From positions 21,298,193 to 21,362,192 of the forward strand of contig NC_092354.1 in NCBI RefSeq assembly GCF_963676685.1: a stretch of DNA of 64,000 nt. The letters run 5' to 3'. A model generated the notes under the pieces. That model did no database searches and had not been told where the DNA came from. It saw nothing but the letters and a program-made list of their open reading frames with translations. Both the position numbers and the translations under genes were made by a program. Below, piece by piece: positions 22,690 through 35,353 of this stretch. Source of the stretch: Mytilus edulis. Lineage: Eukaryota; Mollusca; Bivalvia; Mytilida; Mytilidae. The stretch's first letter is position 1. Each line of letters opens with the position of its first letter.

Positions 22690-22860
22690 ATCAGCTTATC
22701 ACACTGATAGGCTTTTATCATGTGTTCCTCGTTCACCCGGACCGACGACCTTTTATAACCCCCGTCTAGCGCCTCGGGCTGATAGTAGTCCCAGGGGGAT
22801 AACTGCAACGACATCGATTGGTCCATTAACTCCTGACATTAAAGTTCGATTTTTCGGAAT
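22690..22860. other. GC-richer island
   Basis: 'cacccggaccgacgacc', 'cccgtctagcgcctcgggc' and 'gtagtcccagggggataac' in AT-rich surroundings, with 'ctgatag' twice. No open frame or RNA fold recognised. Confidence 0.3.
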
Positions 22861-24680
22861 TATCTCCTCGTTTGAAATTAGATTTTCAGACGGTTTTTCC
22901 TAAAACTTAAACCTCTAACATGGTTTCGTTTGCAATTTCAAGTTGCTTTATTGATCCTACATGTACCTCCTCTCTATAACACCTCTTTAAAGAACGATTG
23001 GTATGGTGTTCGTGTCAAAAGTTCGATCTGTCTGTCGGGTCAACAAAAGACTTACAAATGGTTTTACTTCATCTCAATTGAGACCGCATTGGTAAGGAGA
23101 AGCACAAAAGGTGTACATCCATGGTGGAATCTTTTCTGTGTTTTTTTTTTTTTTTACCTTTCTAGCCAGCAAGCTATAATAGGATTGAACAGGTACAGTG
23201 AACGTTTACATGTCGATAATGTACTCTTAACTATACTTCCGGTTCCACAAATGGTTTGCATGGTTTTATGTATAGTGCCTAACAAGATTTTGTGAGGTAG
23301 ACGAAATTGACTTTAAAACGATCGTATTGACTTTTGATGTGCAGAAATAGGCAGATCGGACATATTTTGACTTTAGTTACTTACTTCTTAAGTTTGGGAT
23401 TAATTGTAATCAACATATTCCAATGAGGCTGAAAAATGCTTTTTTTTATTATGATAAATAATAATTTTACCTGCCGTAGTCGTGCGTAAAATATATTTCG
23501 GTATTTCTCTTACGAAAATGACTTGTTTAATGGAACAAAACGTATTATTTGTAAACTTTCTCTTTACTCTTCACAATAGGGTTTTAAAAAATAACCTTTC
23601 AACTGTATATTCCGAAAATTTTGTGAAAATCGAATAAGTGGCAATTCTTACCTTTCATACCTTAACTTTCATTAATAAAACATAATATTGACTCGTCCAG
23701 TGTCCAGTTTGAAGGTCATTTTAGTTACCGGTCACATTCATGCACGTTCTAATTAATCAATAGTCATGTATGAAAAGCATAAACAAGTTTGAAGGTAAAC
23801 TAATAACAACTTAATCCAATCAAATTGCCTACGATTCAATAACAATGACCGGTCCACATCATAAAAATGTATAGGGGTAAACTGGGTAGGGAGAAAATGT
23901 CAGATATATTAAGTTCATTATTTTGCAATAACGAGTAAAAATTTGTTAACCAATAGATTTGTTATAATTTCATAATCATGTCGTTATGTATTGGTATAGT
24001 TTTTGGATCTTTCATTAGCGTATTTAAGGCTGTAGAAAGTTTGGCCTTCAAAAGTCAACATAATCATTGACTTTATAAAGAAAATTCGCCTTTTTAAAAC
24101 ATTGAATGTTTCACAAATAATACGCGACAACAAAGCAAAATCATTTCTTAAAACACTGCAAAAAAAATAATTCTGATTGATGCAGTGGTATTGTCATAAA
24201 TTGCACTGGAGTGAACAGTGGTACATCAAACGTCGAATTCCCTCACACAATGTTATCACACACTATAGCATTGTTATAAACGGAGGACACACAAAATCCA
24301 TTATAGATATTTTTTTTACAGAAAAGTATGAGTTTTATTTCATGTATATTTTCATTAGTTGGGTCGAAAATATTATTTGATGATGTAAAATGTGTCATTC
24401 TTTTCGTCGCCGAGTATAAAAAGATAACCATCATATGCAAATAGAAAGGTTACATATTTGACCTTGTACGGTAATAAGTTCATGCATACCAATAAATAAC
24501 ATCCATTCAAACTGATATTAATTCTTTTATTGTGATATTTTATAATAAAACTCGTAAATACTTTACCTGAAGTGTATTTTTAACGTATTGACAATCCGGT
24601 TTTATTCAAATTACATAAGTTTATATTTCGGTATTTATACATAATGATTGTACTTTATACTGCTCTCTACTTTTGATTTC
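22861..24680. other. Unannotated stretch
   Basis: Contains an open frame at 22930-23295 (121 codons, plus). Its translation has a poly-Phe run and no family resemblance, and there is no splice or polyadenylation support. Nothing else recognised. Confidence 0.35.
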
Positions 24681-24689
24681 TATTTGTTA

Positions 24690-24935
24690 TGTGGTAGAGG
24701 GCGTACTTTGAAAACGGGAATTCCCGAATTCGACCCCCATCAGGGTTAAGAAAATACTTGAAAATTAGCTAAGCACGTGGTATGTGGAAGTAAGAGCTAA
24801 TAGTGATCCGCTCTGAGTCAAATAGTGTGTGCGAGTAGGGTGACATGTCTTTCAGCGAAATGTTGTATGAAATAGTACGATAAAATACGGCCCTGCATGT
24901 CGTTCAAGTTAAAAAGCAAAATTCATGTTTTAACC
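24690..24935 (+). mobile_element. Possible tRNA-derived SINE
   Basis: 'gtggtagagggcgtact' is a possible A box and 'gaattcgacccccatc' a possible B box 30-odd bases later. A body follows with 'agctaagcacgtggtatg', 'tgatccgctctgagtc' and 'tacggccctgcatgtcg'. A full cloverleaf cannot be drawn, so this is tentative. Confidence 0.35.
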
Positions 24936-25224
24936 AGAATATTTGCCACTGGACGTTAATCAACGTCAGTATATTTGTTCATGTTTGTGCTTTAACCAAA
25001 ATAGCAGTATTTCAATGAGACATTCATTTAAATCTGAGATAATAAAGCAATTTCATGTATCATTAAAGATGAAAATATATTTGATTTTTTAACGAAATTA
25101 TTTAAAGAAACAATAGGGCTTTGAGAACCAACATCACAAATATGGAAGTAGCTAAATTTAAATCCAATGTAAAGCTTGTACCATTCAATCGGGTCTAAAA
25201 AAAAAAAGAAAAAAAAGCAAAACA

Positions 25225-25425
25225 ATAACAAAAACACGAACTTAAAGAAAAATTCAATTAAACGGAAATTCTCTTATCGATGGCAAAATCAAATACTAAA
25301 ACACACCAATCGAATGGAAAACAATTGTCATATTTCTGACGTTGTACATGCATTTCCATGTGTAGAAATGGTTGATTAAACTTGGATATATAGCTAGCTA
25401 TATCTCTCACTTGTATGACAACGCA
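25225..25425 (+). repeat. Variant of the 'aaggcaacagtagt' family
   Basis: 'aattctcttatcgatggcaa', 'caatcgaatggaaaacaatt', 'catatttctgacgttgtaca', 'gtagaaatggttgattaaac' and 'ctctcacttgtatgacaac' in the order known from mussel repeats. Confidence 0.6.
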
Positions 25426-25429
25426 TCAT

Positions 25430-26510
25430 CTTATTAATGAAATACAATATAAGGACCACTGGTTTACACGTCCAGAGCCTATGCATGCATCCCTCGATCA
25501 GTGGATGGCTATTAAACAACCAGTGCTATACTAAATGCATTTCCAGGATAAGAACGTGTTGTATAATGCGATAGGAATATGAACACTACTTGGTACTCAT
25601 CCGTCATGCAAACCCGGAATTATAGTATATTAAACAAGATAACTTTATTATGAATAAAATACACCTTATTCAGTATAAATTTAAATTGTGGCAACATGAA
25701 ACAGAGACAAACGACAAATACTAACATTAATATGTCCACTAAACGTTTGCGTGGTAGCTCACAAGACCGCAAGATAAAAATGTCACCCTATCATCTAACA
25801 CTTTTTCTGACTCCAAGCTGACCAGTCTTTGCCCTTACTCCTTCAATACGCTTTCTTAGCAGAGCAACAGGAAATGCTTTCATTAGTTTGACCATGCATT
25901 ATACACTCTCGGTGAGCACCTTGTCACTATGAAATCTTTCAGGACTACTATTTTGACTTTAGTACGTTGTCAAAGTAATGATGTTGTTTTCTGATCTTTT
26001 CCAGTATTGATTGTCCCCCTTGTTAACTTGCCATGTTTACCTTATATCATACTTATTTGTAAATAATCTGCACATGTACTAATATTGATACTTCAGTGGT
26101 CGGTACTCATATCGTTATCATGTCTAACTATCTTCTTACACTCGGTTTAAATTTATCATCAATAATTTTATTTCGGGTGCAACAATCATATATAGACAAA
26201 ATCACCTTTCCACAACTTTGTTTTTTTAATTTGCGCTCACGAATTTTTCTTAAAATTTACTAAAGGAAAAAAAATTGACATGTACAGATTAACAACTTCA
26301 TTTATTTACGGTTTTGTTTAGTATCTTATCACAATGCAGTTTCTATGGTATATTTAAACCACTTGTAATAAACCCTCACTTTGATCATTCACAACAAATG
26401 CACTCATGTGACCATCTCTTCAAGGTGATTCAAACATCTAAATTAAAAGTAGTAAAATAAATCTAAATCACTGCATTTTTCGGAAACAAGGAAGTGAGAT
26501 CCCACATTTT
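25430..26510. other. Unannotated stretch
   Basis: No gene or repeat recognised. Confidence 0.4.
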
Positions 26511-26514
26511 TTAT

Positions 26515-27095
26515 TAGGATGGCCGGATATAACAACGAATATGTAAGTTTCGTTTTCTTATATATATACGTTTTATTAAAGAAAATAATTGTAACACTTT
26601 AAGATGTCCATGTATCTATTTGCATTCATAGACGATTTTTTTTCTTCTTCTCCAAATGTTATAAAATTTTAATGTTTATCTAAATCAAAAGTTTCATCGT
26701 CCAAAACAAATCACATTTTGATCCAGATAGCCGGGTACAACAACAAATATGTAAGTATTAGTTTCGTTTTCTTATATACATCTAAGTGAAGAAAAAAGTT
26801 GTAGCTGCGCACTTTAAGATGTTCAAGTATCTGTTGCATTTTATCAATGAGTTTTGAATCGAAAGTTTGAACCTGCATTGTCCAATTTTGATCCGGATGA
26901 GCGGGTACCACAACACAGATATTCGCTTCTTACGTACTAAATAAAGAAAACAATCGTAGCATTTAAAGATGTTCATGTATCTCTGTTGCATTTATCTAAT
27001 ATTTTTTTAATGTTATCGAAATCTAATACGTATTTAAATCAAAAGTTTTAATTTATTATCCAAAAACAATTGCAATCCGATGAGTGGAGTTGGGT
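26515..27095 (+). repeat. Degenerate tandem repeat with exon-like 24-mers
   Basis: Three to four units of about 170-210 bp, starting at 26518, 26726, 26895 and 27078. Each opens with a version of 'gatggccggatataacaac' and continues 'ttcgttttcttatata', 'actttaagatgttcatgtat', 'aaatcaaaagttt'. In the first two units the 24-nt opening is followed at once by a perfect donor (gtaagt); in the second it is preceded by 'ttttgatccag'. The first reads M-A-G-Y-N-N-E-Y and the second I-A-G-Y-N-N-K-Y. A microexon is possible but unproven. Confidence 0.5.
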
Positions 27096-27339
27096 GGTTT
27101 TTTTTTCATTCCAAATAAATAAATTCATGTGATAATAAATATATGAAAGACCAAAGTGACATACCCCCAATGAACTCGTAAACATATAATAGGTAATAGT
27201 TATCATAAAATGGAAAGTTTAACCAATCGAGCGCTTATTGTGAAGTTGTTTTTAAAAGAAGTTTAATCTTTATGATATAAATAGTTTGTAACATACACAA
27301 TGTATATAATACTGTATTGTGTACTACTTCTTCGCTCAG

Positions 27340-27545
27340 CATGACCATTAATATTTATTGTTGGTTTCGTTACGTCCAGTGACAAATATTTCAAGATTAT
27401 TTCCATATTGAGAAAGAGTTAACCATCATATGAACTCCCGGTGCTGTGTTCTGCCTCGCCGCTTAGATTGGAACATTTATATTTATTGTTGTTAATGTTA
27501 TGTCCAGTGACAAATATTTCATGCATCATTTGATGTCTAGAAGAC
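27340..27545 (-). repeat. Pair of 'cactggacgttaa' motif copies
   Basis: 'gtccagtgacaaatatttca' occurs at about 27376 and 27499. It is the reverse of the 'tgccactggacgttaa' motif that also appears inside every 928-bp unit of the downstream array and near 24947. Confidence 0.5.
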
Positions 27546-27639
27546 ATTTTCAGTCTATACAAAAAGCTAGACGGATTTTGTAAAGAGGGTGTATCGAAAT
27601 AAAGAACAGGAAGGTCCTGCCTCACTTCCATTGTAATAG

Positions 27640-28327
27640 GAGCGAACGTTGGATAGGAGTAGAAATTTTACCTTGTGACAGGTCACTTATGGAACCAGAT
27701 TAAAATCAAACTATTTTTTTGTCATCAATGTAAACTTTTATTCCTATATAAAAAAAAAAAGAAATCCTAGCTTGTGCCTGTTTTTTATGTTAGATTATGC
27801 AATAGTTCCTTTTCATTTCAAGAAAAAAATATAACAAGACACTTATGTAAAAAAAAAATCTATATATAATTTATTAAAGGAAGCTTTGGATACAATTGAA
27901 TCGTAATAAAAAAAAAAGTAATAAAATCTCGTGTATATAAAGAAGAAAGTTCAGTTAGTTCCCAGTCCTTTCCGAGTTCGACTCTCTCATCCGTAGTAAG
28001 TGGAATATAACGACTGGATTATTTGGGTAAGTCTAGTTCATAATACCATAGAAATGAAAAAAAAAAATCTATTTATCCACCTACCCTTTTTTTATCCAAA
28101 TTTATGTTTTATTTTTTCAGTAGATTAAGAATTTCATATTTAAAGGTAAAAATAAAGGTCTTGACAAAAAATATTAACATTTTTATTTCCTGACAAAGTC
28201 ATGTAAAATGAGTAGGATTTATTATATTTGTGGATGGTGATTTCGTAGAATATACATTCATTTCAATTATGAAATGTATTTAATTGTATATAAAATACCA
28301 TATCCTGTGTTTTCTGTTTGAGGAAAA
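27640..28327. other. Unannotated stretch
   Basis: AT-rich with several A runs; nothing recognised. Confidence 0.4.
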
Positions 28328-28473
28328 ACATACATCCAGTTCTTACAACGCTAGCCGTCTATTTTCAAAATTATCTCCCCTTCCAGGAAATCAAATGTTT
28401 TTCCTCGTACACCTTTGTAAGATGTAAATGTTTTCTCCCTTGTTTACACTTATTCCTATAAATTAGCACTATA

Positions 28474-29032
28474 GTAAATTGTATTTATATAAAAGTTTAA
28501 AGCAAAATTTAGAAATAGAAAACAACTTAAACTGTATATCCTTTGAAAAGAGAAGTAACATAACTAAAAAGAGAATCAGCGAGCGATCATAATTTAATGA
28601 TGGAAAAAGGAAGACATTTAAAAAAAAAAGACTATGCACATCCTGTATTACAATGGAGGATGAAGCCCATTTTATTTTATACTGCAAAAAAAATTGCTAA
28701 ACTAAGTGATAACTTTATAAGAAATGTAATTAAACATATGCCAAATTTTATTTCCTGGCAAAAAAATGAAAAAAATAAATATCTTCTTTGTCCATCAACC
28801 TCAAAAGAAGTAGAAAGCTTAGGGTCCTATTTTAAACAGGCATTAGAACTAAGGACAGGGGACTCATGATTTATTTATAAAATATATTTATATGTCATAT
28901 AGATAGATTGTTTTGCTTTTTTTGCTTTTTTTGTTTTTATGGTTTTGTTTGTTAAATGTATTTTGTGTATGTTTATATTATTTGTCATAAACTTATTGTT
29001 CAGAGTTTATATGACAATAAATATTTGAATTG
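28474..29032 (+). pseudogene. LINE ORF2 tail and 3' end, inserted in the array
   Basis: The frame at 28597-28869 gives 'PSTSKEVESLGSYFKQALEL', akin to the ORF2 C-terminus at 2728-3316. The expected zinc-ribbon (C-x2-C...EDEAHFILYC) is readable only in a second frame after the A run at 28620, so the ORF is frameshifted. The 3' end is 'tatgacaataaatatttga'. A 6-bp duplication 'actata' flanks it (28468-28473 and 29033-29038), and sister array units show the site unoccupied. Confidence 0.75.
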
Positions 29033-30027
29033 ACTATAGCCCCAAACATCAGTCACAACCATTACAGTATGTAATATTGTACTGCAATTTCATAGCAGAC
29101 TTAAACGTACCATTGTAAACGAGGAGTAGTATAAACAAATTTGAATAGAACGCCATATTATAACAAACAACGTTCGATATATTAACCATTGAACGGGAAT
29201 AAGGAGCGAGTGAGGATTTGTTGTAACTCACATACGACTTCTTTCAAATCATCGTCCAAAATATGCATGTGATATCTGCAACCAACAATCAGTACATCCT
29301 GTCATCTAAGTTTTTACATATTGTATTGCAACTAATATACCACCACCTGGCATTTATCGCCTTGAACAGGCATGAAATATTTTCCACTGGACGTTAAGTA
29401 ACCAACAATCAATCAATCAACCCTGTCATCCTAGTTTTTAAAATTGATTATTGTTCTTAACCAATTATCATTGATTCTCTCCCTTTCATAGTCCTGAGAT
29501 ATTTGCCACTGGACGTTAATCAACCAAAAATCAATCATTCAATTATGTCATCGTATTTTTTTTTACATATGACCGTTTTTCTTATCTTGCCGTAAAAGAA
29601 ATTCAATATATGTCATGTCCTGTATTCTTTATTATTTTTTTTTATTTCGTGACATTGCATTTGTTCAATAAGGAAATTGACAAAGTCTGGATTATTATTG
29701 ATGTAATAAAATGGGTAAACGCGTAAAATATCGACCAATATTATCTTTATCAAACAAAATATCCGAACGATAAAAAGAAGACATACAAATTAAAAAAAAA
29801 ATGTTGCATTTGAATAAACATATGAAGTACATCCAGTTCTTACAACGCTAACCGTCTATTTTCAAAATCATCTCCCCTTCCAGAAAATCAAATGTTTTCC
29901 TCTTACACCTTTGTTCTCTCCCTTTATTTACCCTTATTCCTATACAATTAGCACTATATAGCCTCAAACATCAATCACAACCATTACGGTATGAAATATT
30001 GTACTACAATTTCATATCAGACTTTTT

Positions 30028-30240
30028 TGTCAACACAGGCTTGCTCTGTTTGATGGGATGAAAGAATGACAAACAAACAAATATTTAAGAATTGAAAACT
30101 GTCATTTATTATTAAAATGACGAAGAAGCAACACAATGAAAAACATGTATAATGAAATCAATAAATCTTATTTATAAACAACATATTATATGGTTATAAT
30201 GACAAAACCTTATTGACCCATCCCATCAAAGATGGGGTTA
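30028..30240 (-). repeat. Split direct repeat B2
   Basis: Matches B1 at 30609-30830 from 'tgtcaacacaggcttgctc' to 'gatggggttacattcgcc'. It is the outer end of the element. Confidence 0.85.
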
Positions 30241-30412
30241 CATTCGCCCATCAGAGATGGTGTTACATTCGAATATAAACACTGACATATTGTTAAACCA
30301 AATAAAACATGAATACACAATATTCATTATTAAATAAAATTAAAATATTTCAATTTAAATTGGTTCAAACATAATGACAAAATCCGAATTAGCTATCCAG
30401 GGAGGGATGGTG
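30241..30412. other. Spacer between A2 and B2
   Basis: About 170 bp of AT-rich sequence not found elsewhere in the element. The first bases ('catcagagatggtgttacattcg') look like a short local duplication of the end of B2. Confidence 0.5.
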
Positions 30413-30604
30413 GGTATAATTTTTAGTTCCAAAATTTTCCTGCCACTTCTAACTGCAACTGAAGCGCCTTCTGAGATCATATAACATGATCAGGGGAAGG
30501 AATAACTTGGTATTTGCGTTTCTACCAAATAAGAACAAAGAGTTATGCCGCTTTCCATAGTACCGCCTAGTTTGCCAAAAAATCATTTTTAATAAAAATT
30601 AGCA
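30413..30604 (-). repeat. Split direct repeat A2
   Basis: Matches A1 at 36290-36478 from 'tataatttttagttccaaaa' to 'taataaaaattagca'. Confidence 0.85.
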
Positions 30605-30608
30605 TTTT

Positions 30609-30830
30609 TGTCAACACAGGCTTGCTCTGTTTGATGGGATGAAAGAATGACAAACAAACAAATATTTAAGAATTGAAAACTGTCATTTATTATTAAAATG
30701 ACGAAGAAGCAACACAATGAAAAACATGTATAATGAAATCAATAAATCTTATTTATAAACAACATATTATATGGTTATAATGACAAAACCTTATTGACCC
30801 ATCCCATCAAAGATGGGGTTACATTCGCCA
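30609..30830 (-). repeat. Split direct repeat B1
   Basis: Second copy of the B block; 'tttt' separates it from A2. Beyond 30830 the sequence enters the element's unique interior. Confidence 0.85.
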
Positions 30831-30887
30831 CAATATTGTTACCCAAAGCCTTCCTTGTAACAATATCCCCCATCCAAGCCAGTGATA

Positions 30888-30927
<40 letters not shown>

Positions 30928-32122
30928 TAACTACCAAAAATAGGAAAAACAAAAAATATCAAAAAAGAAATCACAAATCTGAATAAAGCTACTTCTATCT
31001 AAGAGTATGCATTCTATAAACTAAACGATAACTATCCCATGATTATAATGTATTAACAGATTCTAAAAAAAAAATGATAATGGCTGCCGGAGGCCCCTGT
31101 CCCCATGGCAACCAAAGCCAAATTTATACATATATATTTACATTGACAATTCTAATTTTATTTTATCTTACATAATTTTATTATTATTCGTATATCTATT
31201 TTATTTATTTTTTATTTTATTTTATTTATTTATATATTTTTCTTTATTTTGATCCAGTTAAAAATCTTTTTTTATCTGTGATAAACATTTTTGACTGCTT
31301 AGTTTAACTTCTTGAAAGATAACATCATTACCCGCATACTTTATTACAGTGCGTAAATTTAATCAACATCTTTACGAGATTCCTTAAAATTTTATGACCA
31401 CAGGTCGACCAGAGTTCACCCCCATCGTCAGCTGCAATGACAGAAGGGGATGATTCCTTACTGTTAGTTTTATAATTTCTCTGAGAAATTGGAAAATATG
31501 GCATAAAATTGTATGACCATGATTGCAAACCTAAATACTTCATTTTATTATGTGTTAAATTATCCTTGAAAATAATGGTAGCAAACGATTGTATTTCTGA
31601 TAAATATCCCAACTTAATTATACAAAGAACAAAATAAAACAAATCCAAAAAATAATAAAAAAACAAAAACAAAAAGGAAAATACAAAAACGAAAACAACA
31701 AAAACATAAACAAAACATAATCATATACACTATACAAAATATTACCGCAAGTCTGTAAAAAGGATTGAAAATAAAGAGGCCCATGTCCCCATTATATTTC
31801 GTAATCACAGTTACCAACATAGATACAACTTTGTCAACAAAGTTATTACACTCTTATATATAAAAAAGAAGATGTGGTAGATTGGCTTTAACAATGAGCA
31901 AAGTCCATACCGCATAGTCAGCTATAAAAGGCCCTCTTATACATGTAATGAAAATACACTTCTAGATCTAAACATGATTACCCGTTTATGGCACAGTGGC
32001 AAGAACAAGGAACCCTTCAACGTATTTCATGAAAAGAACAGCCTTGTGTCGTATCAGAGGTCCATATCCCCATGATACAACATCAAAACACATAAAACAG
32101 ATTCAGATGTTAAGGACTGGTA
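30831..32122. other. 3' interior of the retroelement, no recognised ORF
   Basis: This is where RT/RNase H and recombinase genes would be expected if they followed gag. I see only AT-rich sequence with an A run at 30896-30924, T/A-rich simple sequence at 31195-31260 and a fragment of the 'agatgtggtat' repeat at about 31866-31945 (plus), which is itself an insertion. The open frame at 31328-31672 (minus) has no RT or recombinase motif. Confidence 0.5.
31866..31945 (+). repeat. 'agatgtggtat' repeat fragment inside the retroelement
   Basis: 'gaagatgtggtagattggct' runs directly into 'aatgagcaaagtccataccg', 'catagtcagctataaaagg'; the middle of the family is deleted. Confidence 0.65.
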
Positions 32123-33404
32123 TCAGGGCCCCCTTCTATTGGTGGAGTTAGAATCGGCGTTCTCGTGTTTGGATTGTTGGCAATCCCTCCTACTATGGTC
32201 TCCAACGCAAACCTGGCAGGTGTGCTCGTATCTACAAATTCTTGCCGTGCAGCCTGATTCATTGTTGAAAGCATAACAAAACCCTTTCTGTTTAAGGGCT
32301 GGAGCCGTGAGGCTTTGTGTAAGAAAGGGCTGTTTCATGGCATTAGTTTTCCCAATAAGCCCCATAGCTAACGCCTCATTGAATAATTCCCCATTTACAC
32401 CATCCCATGGTAAGTGCAAAGGGTCTACTTCCCTCCACTGCCTATATACTTGATCATAAAAAAAAATGCAGCCTCAATTCCAGCTTTTTCTGCCAAGTTT
32501 GCAATGATAGCCGCATATTTCATCAGCTTCGGGGATTCAGTAGGGTATTTTTCAAAATAAATTGCCCCATAAATGCGAAAAGCTTCATGCCACTGTGCCA
32601 TTGACTTAATTTTTGCCTTACTACTACTATTTTTAACAAATGTTAAACAATCATCTTTCTCTATTGGAACATACTTTACAACTCTGGATTTGGATTTCAA
32701 GAAATCCTCCAGATTAATGTATTTGTTAGACCAAATATCAGCTTTCAGTTTTGGGTCCACACCCAAAGCCAGTGGGCGTGATAAACCCTGGCCTCCTAAC
32801 TCGTTTGAACATGTACATGTGTTTGGAGTGCCCTGTAGAAGATTGTTCACCACCTGTTGACTCGGAGATCCTTCAGTTGGCATGAAACACTGTTGACCGC
32901 TTCTGCTAAACACATTTGAGCAGGACGGATGACTGCTCTCAGATGATTGTTTATCAATAATATTTGTTGAGTGGGACTGGGATGGTGTCGTCATCTCTGT
33001 TGTATTACATGTAGTGGTATCTTGCCTTGGTGGACAAATGGAATTAACACCTTGGTGTGTTGGTATCAAAGTTGGATCTGGTGAGTTTACATTCCTGTCT
33101 TGAATAACACCATTGTTTTTGAGTATTGTAACTATATTTGGGTGATAATTGGAGTTGCGACCGTCAATATTCTCAGAATTTGGTCATCATTATACGTATT
33201 TGGATCAATTGGATTGGACTGTACAGGTGGATTGTCAGCTGACAACTGGCCGGAATTAATATTTGGATTTGAAGAGCTTGGTACAGAATTGTCTATAGAT
33301 ACACCCAGTCCCAAATCTGAACTGCCTAGGTTTTCAATAACTTCTCCAAGCCTCTGTGTGCTTTTCTGTTTATGATTACTTCTTTTTTGTTCTTTGGATG
33401 GCAT
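32123..33404 (-). pseudogene. Gag-like protein of the retroelement, frameshifted
   Basis: Three consecutive minus-strand frames together make about 425 residues. The first (from an ATG at 33404 to 33132) is low-complexity, rich in Ser, Asn and Pro. The second (to 32425) carries 'MAQWHEAFRIYGAIYFEKYP' and 'LMKYAAIIANLAEKAG', a pattern I associate with Gag-like proteins of DIRS/Ngaro-type elements. The third (32419-32123) begins PWDGVNGELFNEAL and ends in a Cys/His cluster, F-C-Y..N..SGC...CRYEHTCQVCVGDHSRRDC, a zinc-finger-like nucleic-acid-binding tail. Frame changes fall at a 2-bp indel near 33125-33135 and at a 9-base A/T homopolymer (32458-32466). Past that run, a second frame reads YDQVYRQW, which continues the family pattern. 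The gene is therefore broken unless frameshifting is programmed; substrate RNA is unknown. Confidence 0.65.
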
Positions 33405-33579
33405 TTCTGATAAAACGGTTGCTGGAAAAAGAACACAAGATATATTGAATACATGATATAGAACTACCATATGAAAATAAGTGCCATAAGAACATTTTGA
33501 ACATATTTATACCATCTGCACTTCTCTTTTATACCATATACACTCTATACCCTTAAATTCATTTAAGTGCCGTGTGCAC

Positions 33580-34560
33580 CGATTCTTAGTATTATTTTAT
33601 TACCACAACAGAATTGACCTAAGTACCCTAAGCACTGCCCATCAAAGCACCATTTTTACTAGAGCGTCACAAATTCATCTAAAAGCTATTTGCACTCCAA
33701 AATAGATACAAAGAGTACTCAAACACAACAAATCTATCTATATGCCATATGGGCATGCTCCTCAACGCACCATATGGGTACTAGAGCCTCATAGAATTCA
33801 TCTAAATGTTATAAGCACCCATCATGCATACAAATATGTACTCAAGCACAACAAAACTATATAAATGCCATATGGGCATTGCTCATCAAAGCATCATATC
33901 ATGCATATGTACTAGAGCCTCATAGATTCAGATGCGCTTGTGTTAAGTACATAAATGTATCCAAGTACACTATTTATCTCAGTGGCTCATCAAAAGAGCC
34001 TTATAAATTCATGTAGGTGCCATAACACCTGTTTAAAGTACACAATGTATCCAAGTACAAAATTTAGGAAAAAATAAAATAAAAAATTAATCTTATTCTA
34101 TACATATAAAGCACCATTTGTACGAGATTCATCTAAATGCTATATGCACTCAAAAACTAGATACAATAAATACTCAAACACAACAAATCTATCTATATGC
34201 CATATGGGCATGCTCCTCAACGCACCATATGGGTACTAGAGCCTCATAGAATTCATCTAAATGTTATAGGCACCCATCATGCATACAAATATGTACTCAA
34301 GCACAATAAAACTATATAAATGCCATATGGGCATTGCTCATCAAAGCACCATATCATGCATATGTACTAGAGCCTCATAGATTCAGATGCGCTTGTATTA
34401 AGTACATAAATGTATCCAAGTACACTATTTATCTCAGTGGCTCATCAAAAGAGCCTTATAAATTCATGTAGGTGCCATAACACCTGTTTAAAGTACACAA
34501 TGTATCCAAGTACACAATTTAGGAAAAAATAAAATAAAGAATTAATGATATTCTATACAT
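33580..34560. repeat. Two tandem ~462-bp copies between gag and SGNH
   Basis: 'caaatctatctatatgcc' begins at 33728 and again at 34190, a 462-bp step. Shared landmarks are 'gcaccatatgggtactagag', 'aagcacaacaaaactatata', 'gattcagatgcgcttgt' and 'gtaggtgccataacacctg'. Within each copy 'ccatatgggca' recurs. Copies differ at only a few positions, so the duplication is recent. Non-coding; it occupies the space between the two ORFs. Confidence 0.85.
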
Positions 34561-35353
34561 GTGTCATATGCACTATTCACTAATAAATATGTGAATTGTA
34601 ATTACAATGATTCTTGGTGAAAAAGTCTACATGTATAATGTTACACTTATAACAAAACGCAAGAAGAAGATTTAAGCTCTGTAAATATACGCAGTTCTGT
34701 TGCCCGTATTTAATTGCCCACCTAATTTGCTATAAGGATTGTTAAATAAATAATTTCCCTTAGTTGTTTTCATGAACTCTATCAGACTGTCTGAATGACC
34801 GTTAAAATTAATGTAATATGCAGCTGTGTTTTAATTTGTTAGGGATAAGGTTGTTAAATAATTTTATCTTAATTGTTTTTATGAACCTTAGCAGACTGTC
34901 TGGATGACCGTTAAAATTTATGGATGATGCAGCTGTCCTGTTACTATCATGACTTTAATTACAAGCCGTATAGTTTATGAGTTTGTTTATTTATCTTCTG
35001 CTCCTATGTGTGGTCCCGATACGATACAACCACGCGAGAAAGTATCCAAGGAATATAACGTGTTGTTATCATAAAAACTGTTATAATGACATGACACTCC
35101 GGTTAAAACCCTAATTTTAATATAATTATTATTGAAACAAATCATCCTGGTATAAATATACCATAGTTGCATAAAACTATTCTTGGCACATAATACCCAA
35201 ATTATACCTCCAGTTTTGAAAGAAATTGAACATTAAATCGCATTGTTCTGTACAAGCATGTTTATGGGGAATTTCCCTTGAACTTAATATAGCTTTTAAC
35301 AAATAAATAAATAAATAAAAACCAGTCCAATACTTAACTGCTGTTAACTTTCT
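34561..35353. other. Retroelement spacer
   Basis: Holds a diverged local duplication: 'agactgtctgaatgaccgtt' near 34784 and 'agactgtctggatgaccgtt' near 34892. No coding support. Confidence 0.45.

Noticed and set aside
22930..23295. 121-codon plus ORF
   Set aside because: Contains a poly-Phe run from a T tract and shows no family resemblance.
24710..24760. Functional tRNA gene
   Set aside because: A- and B-box-like words are present, but no acceptor or anticodon stem can be drawn; at most a SINE head.
32407..33375. Plus-strand ORFs over the Gag-like gene
   Set aside because: Shadows of the minus-strand Gag-like frames; no domain or start context.
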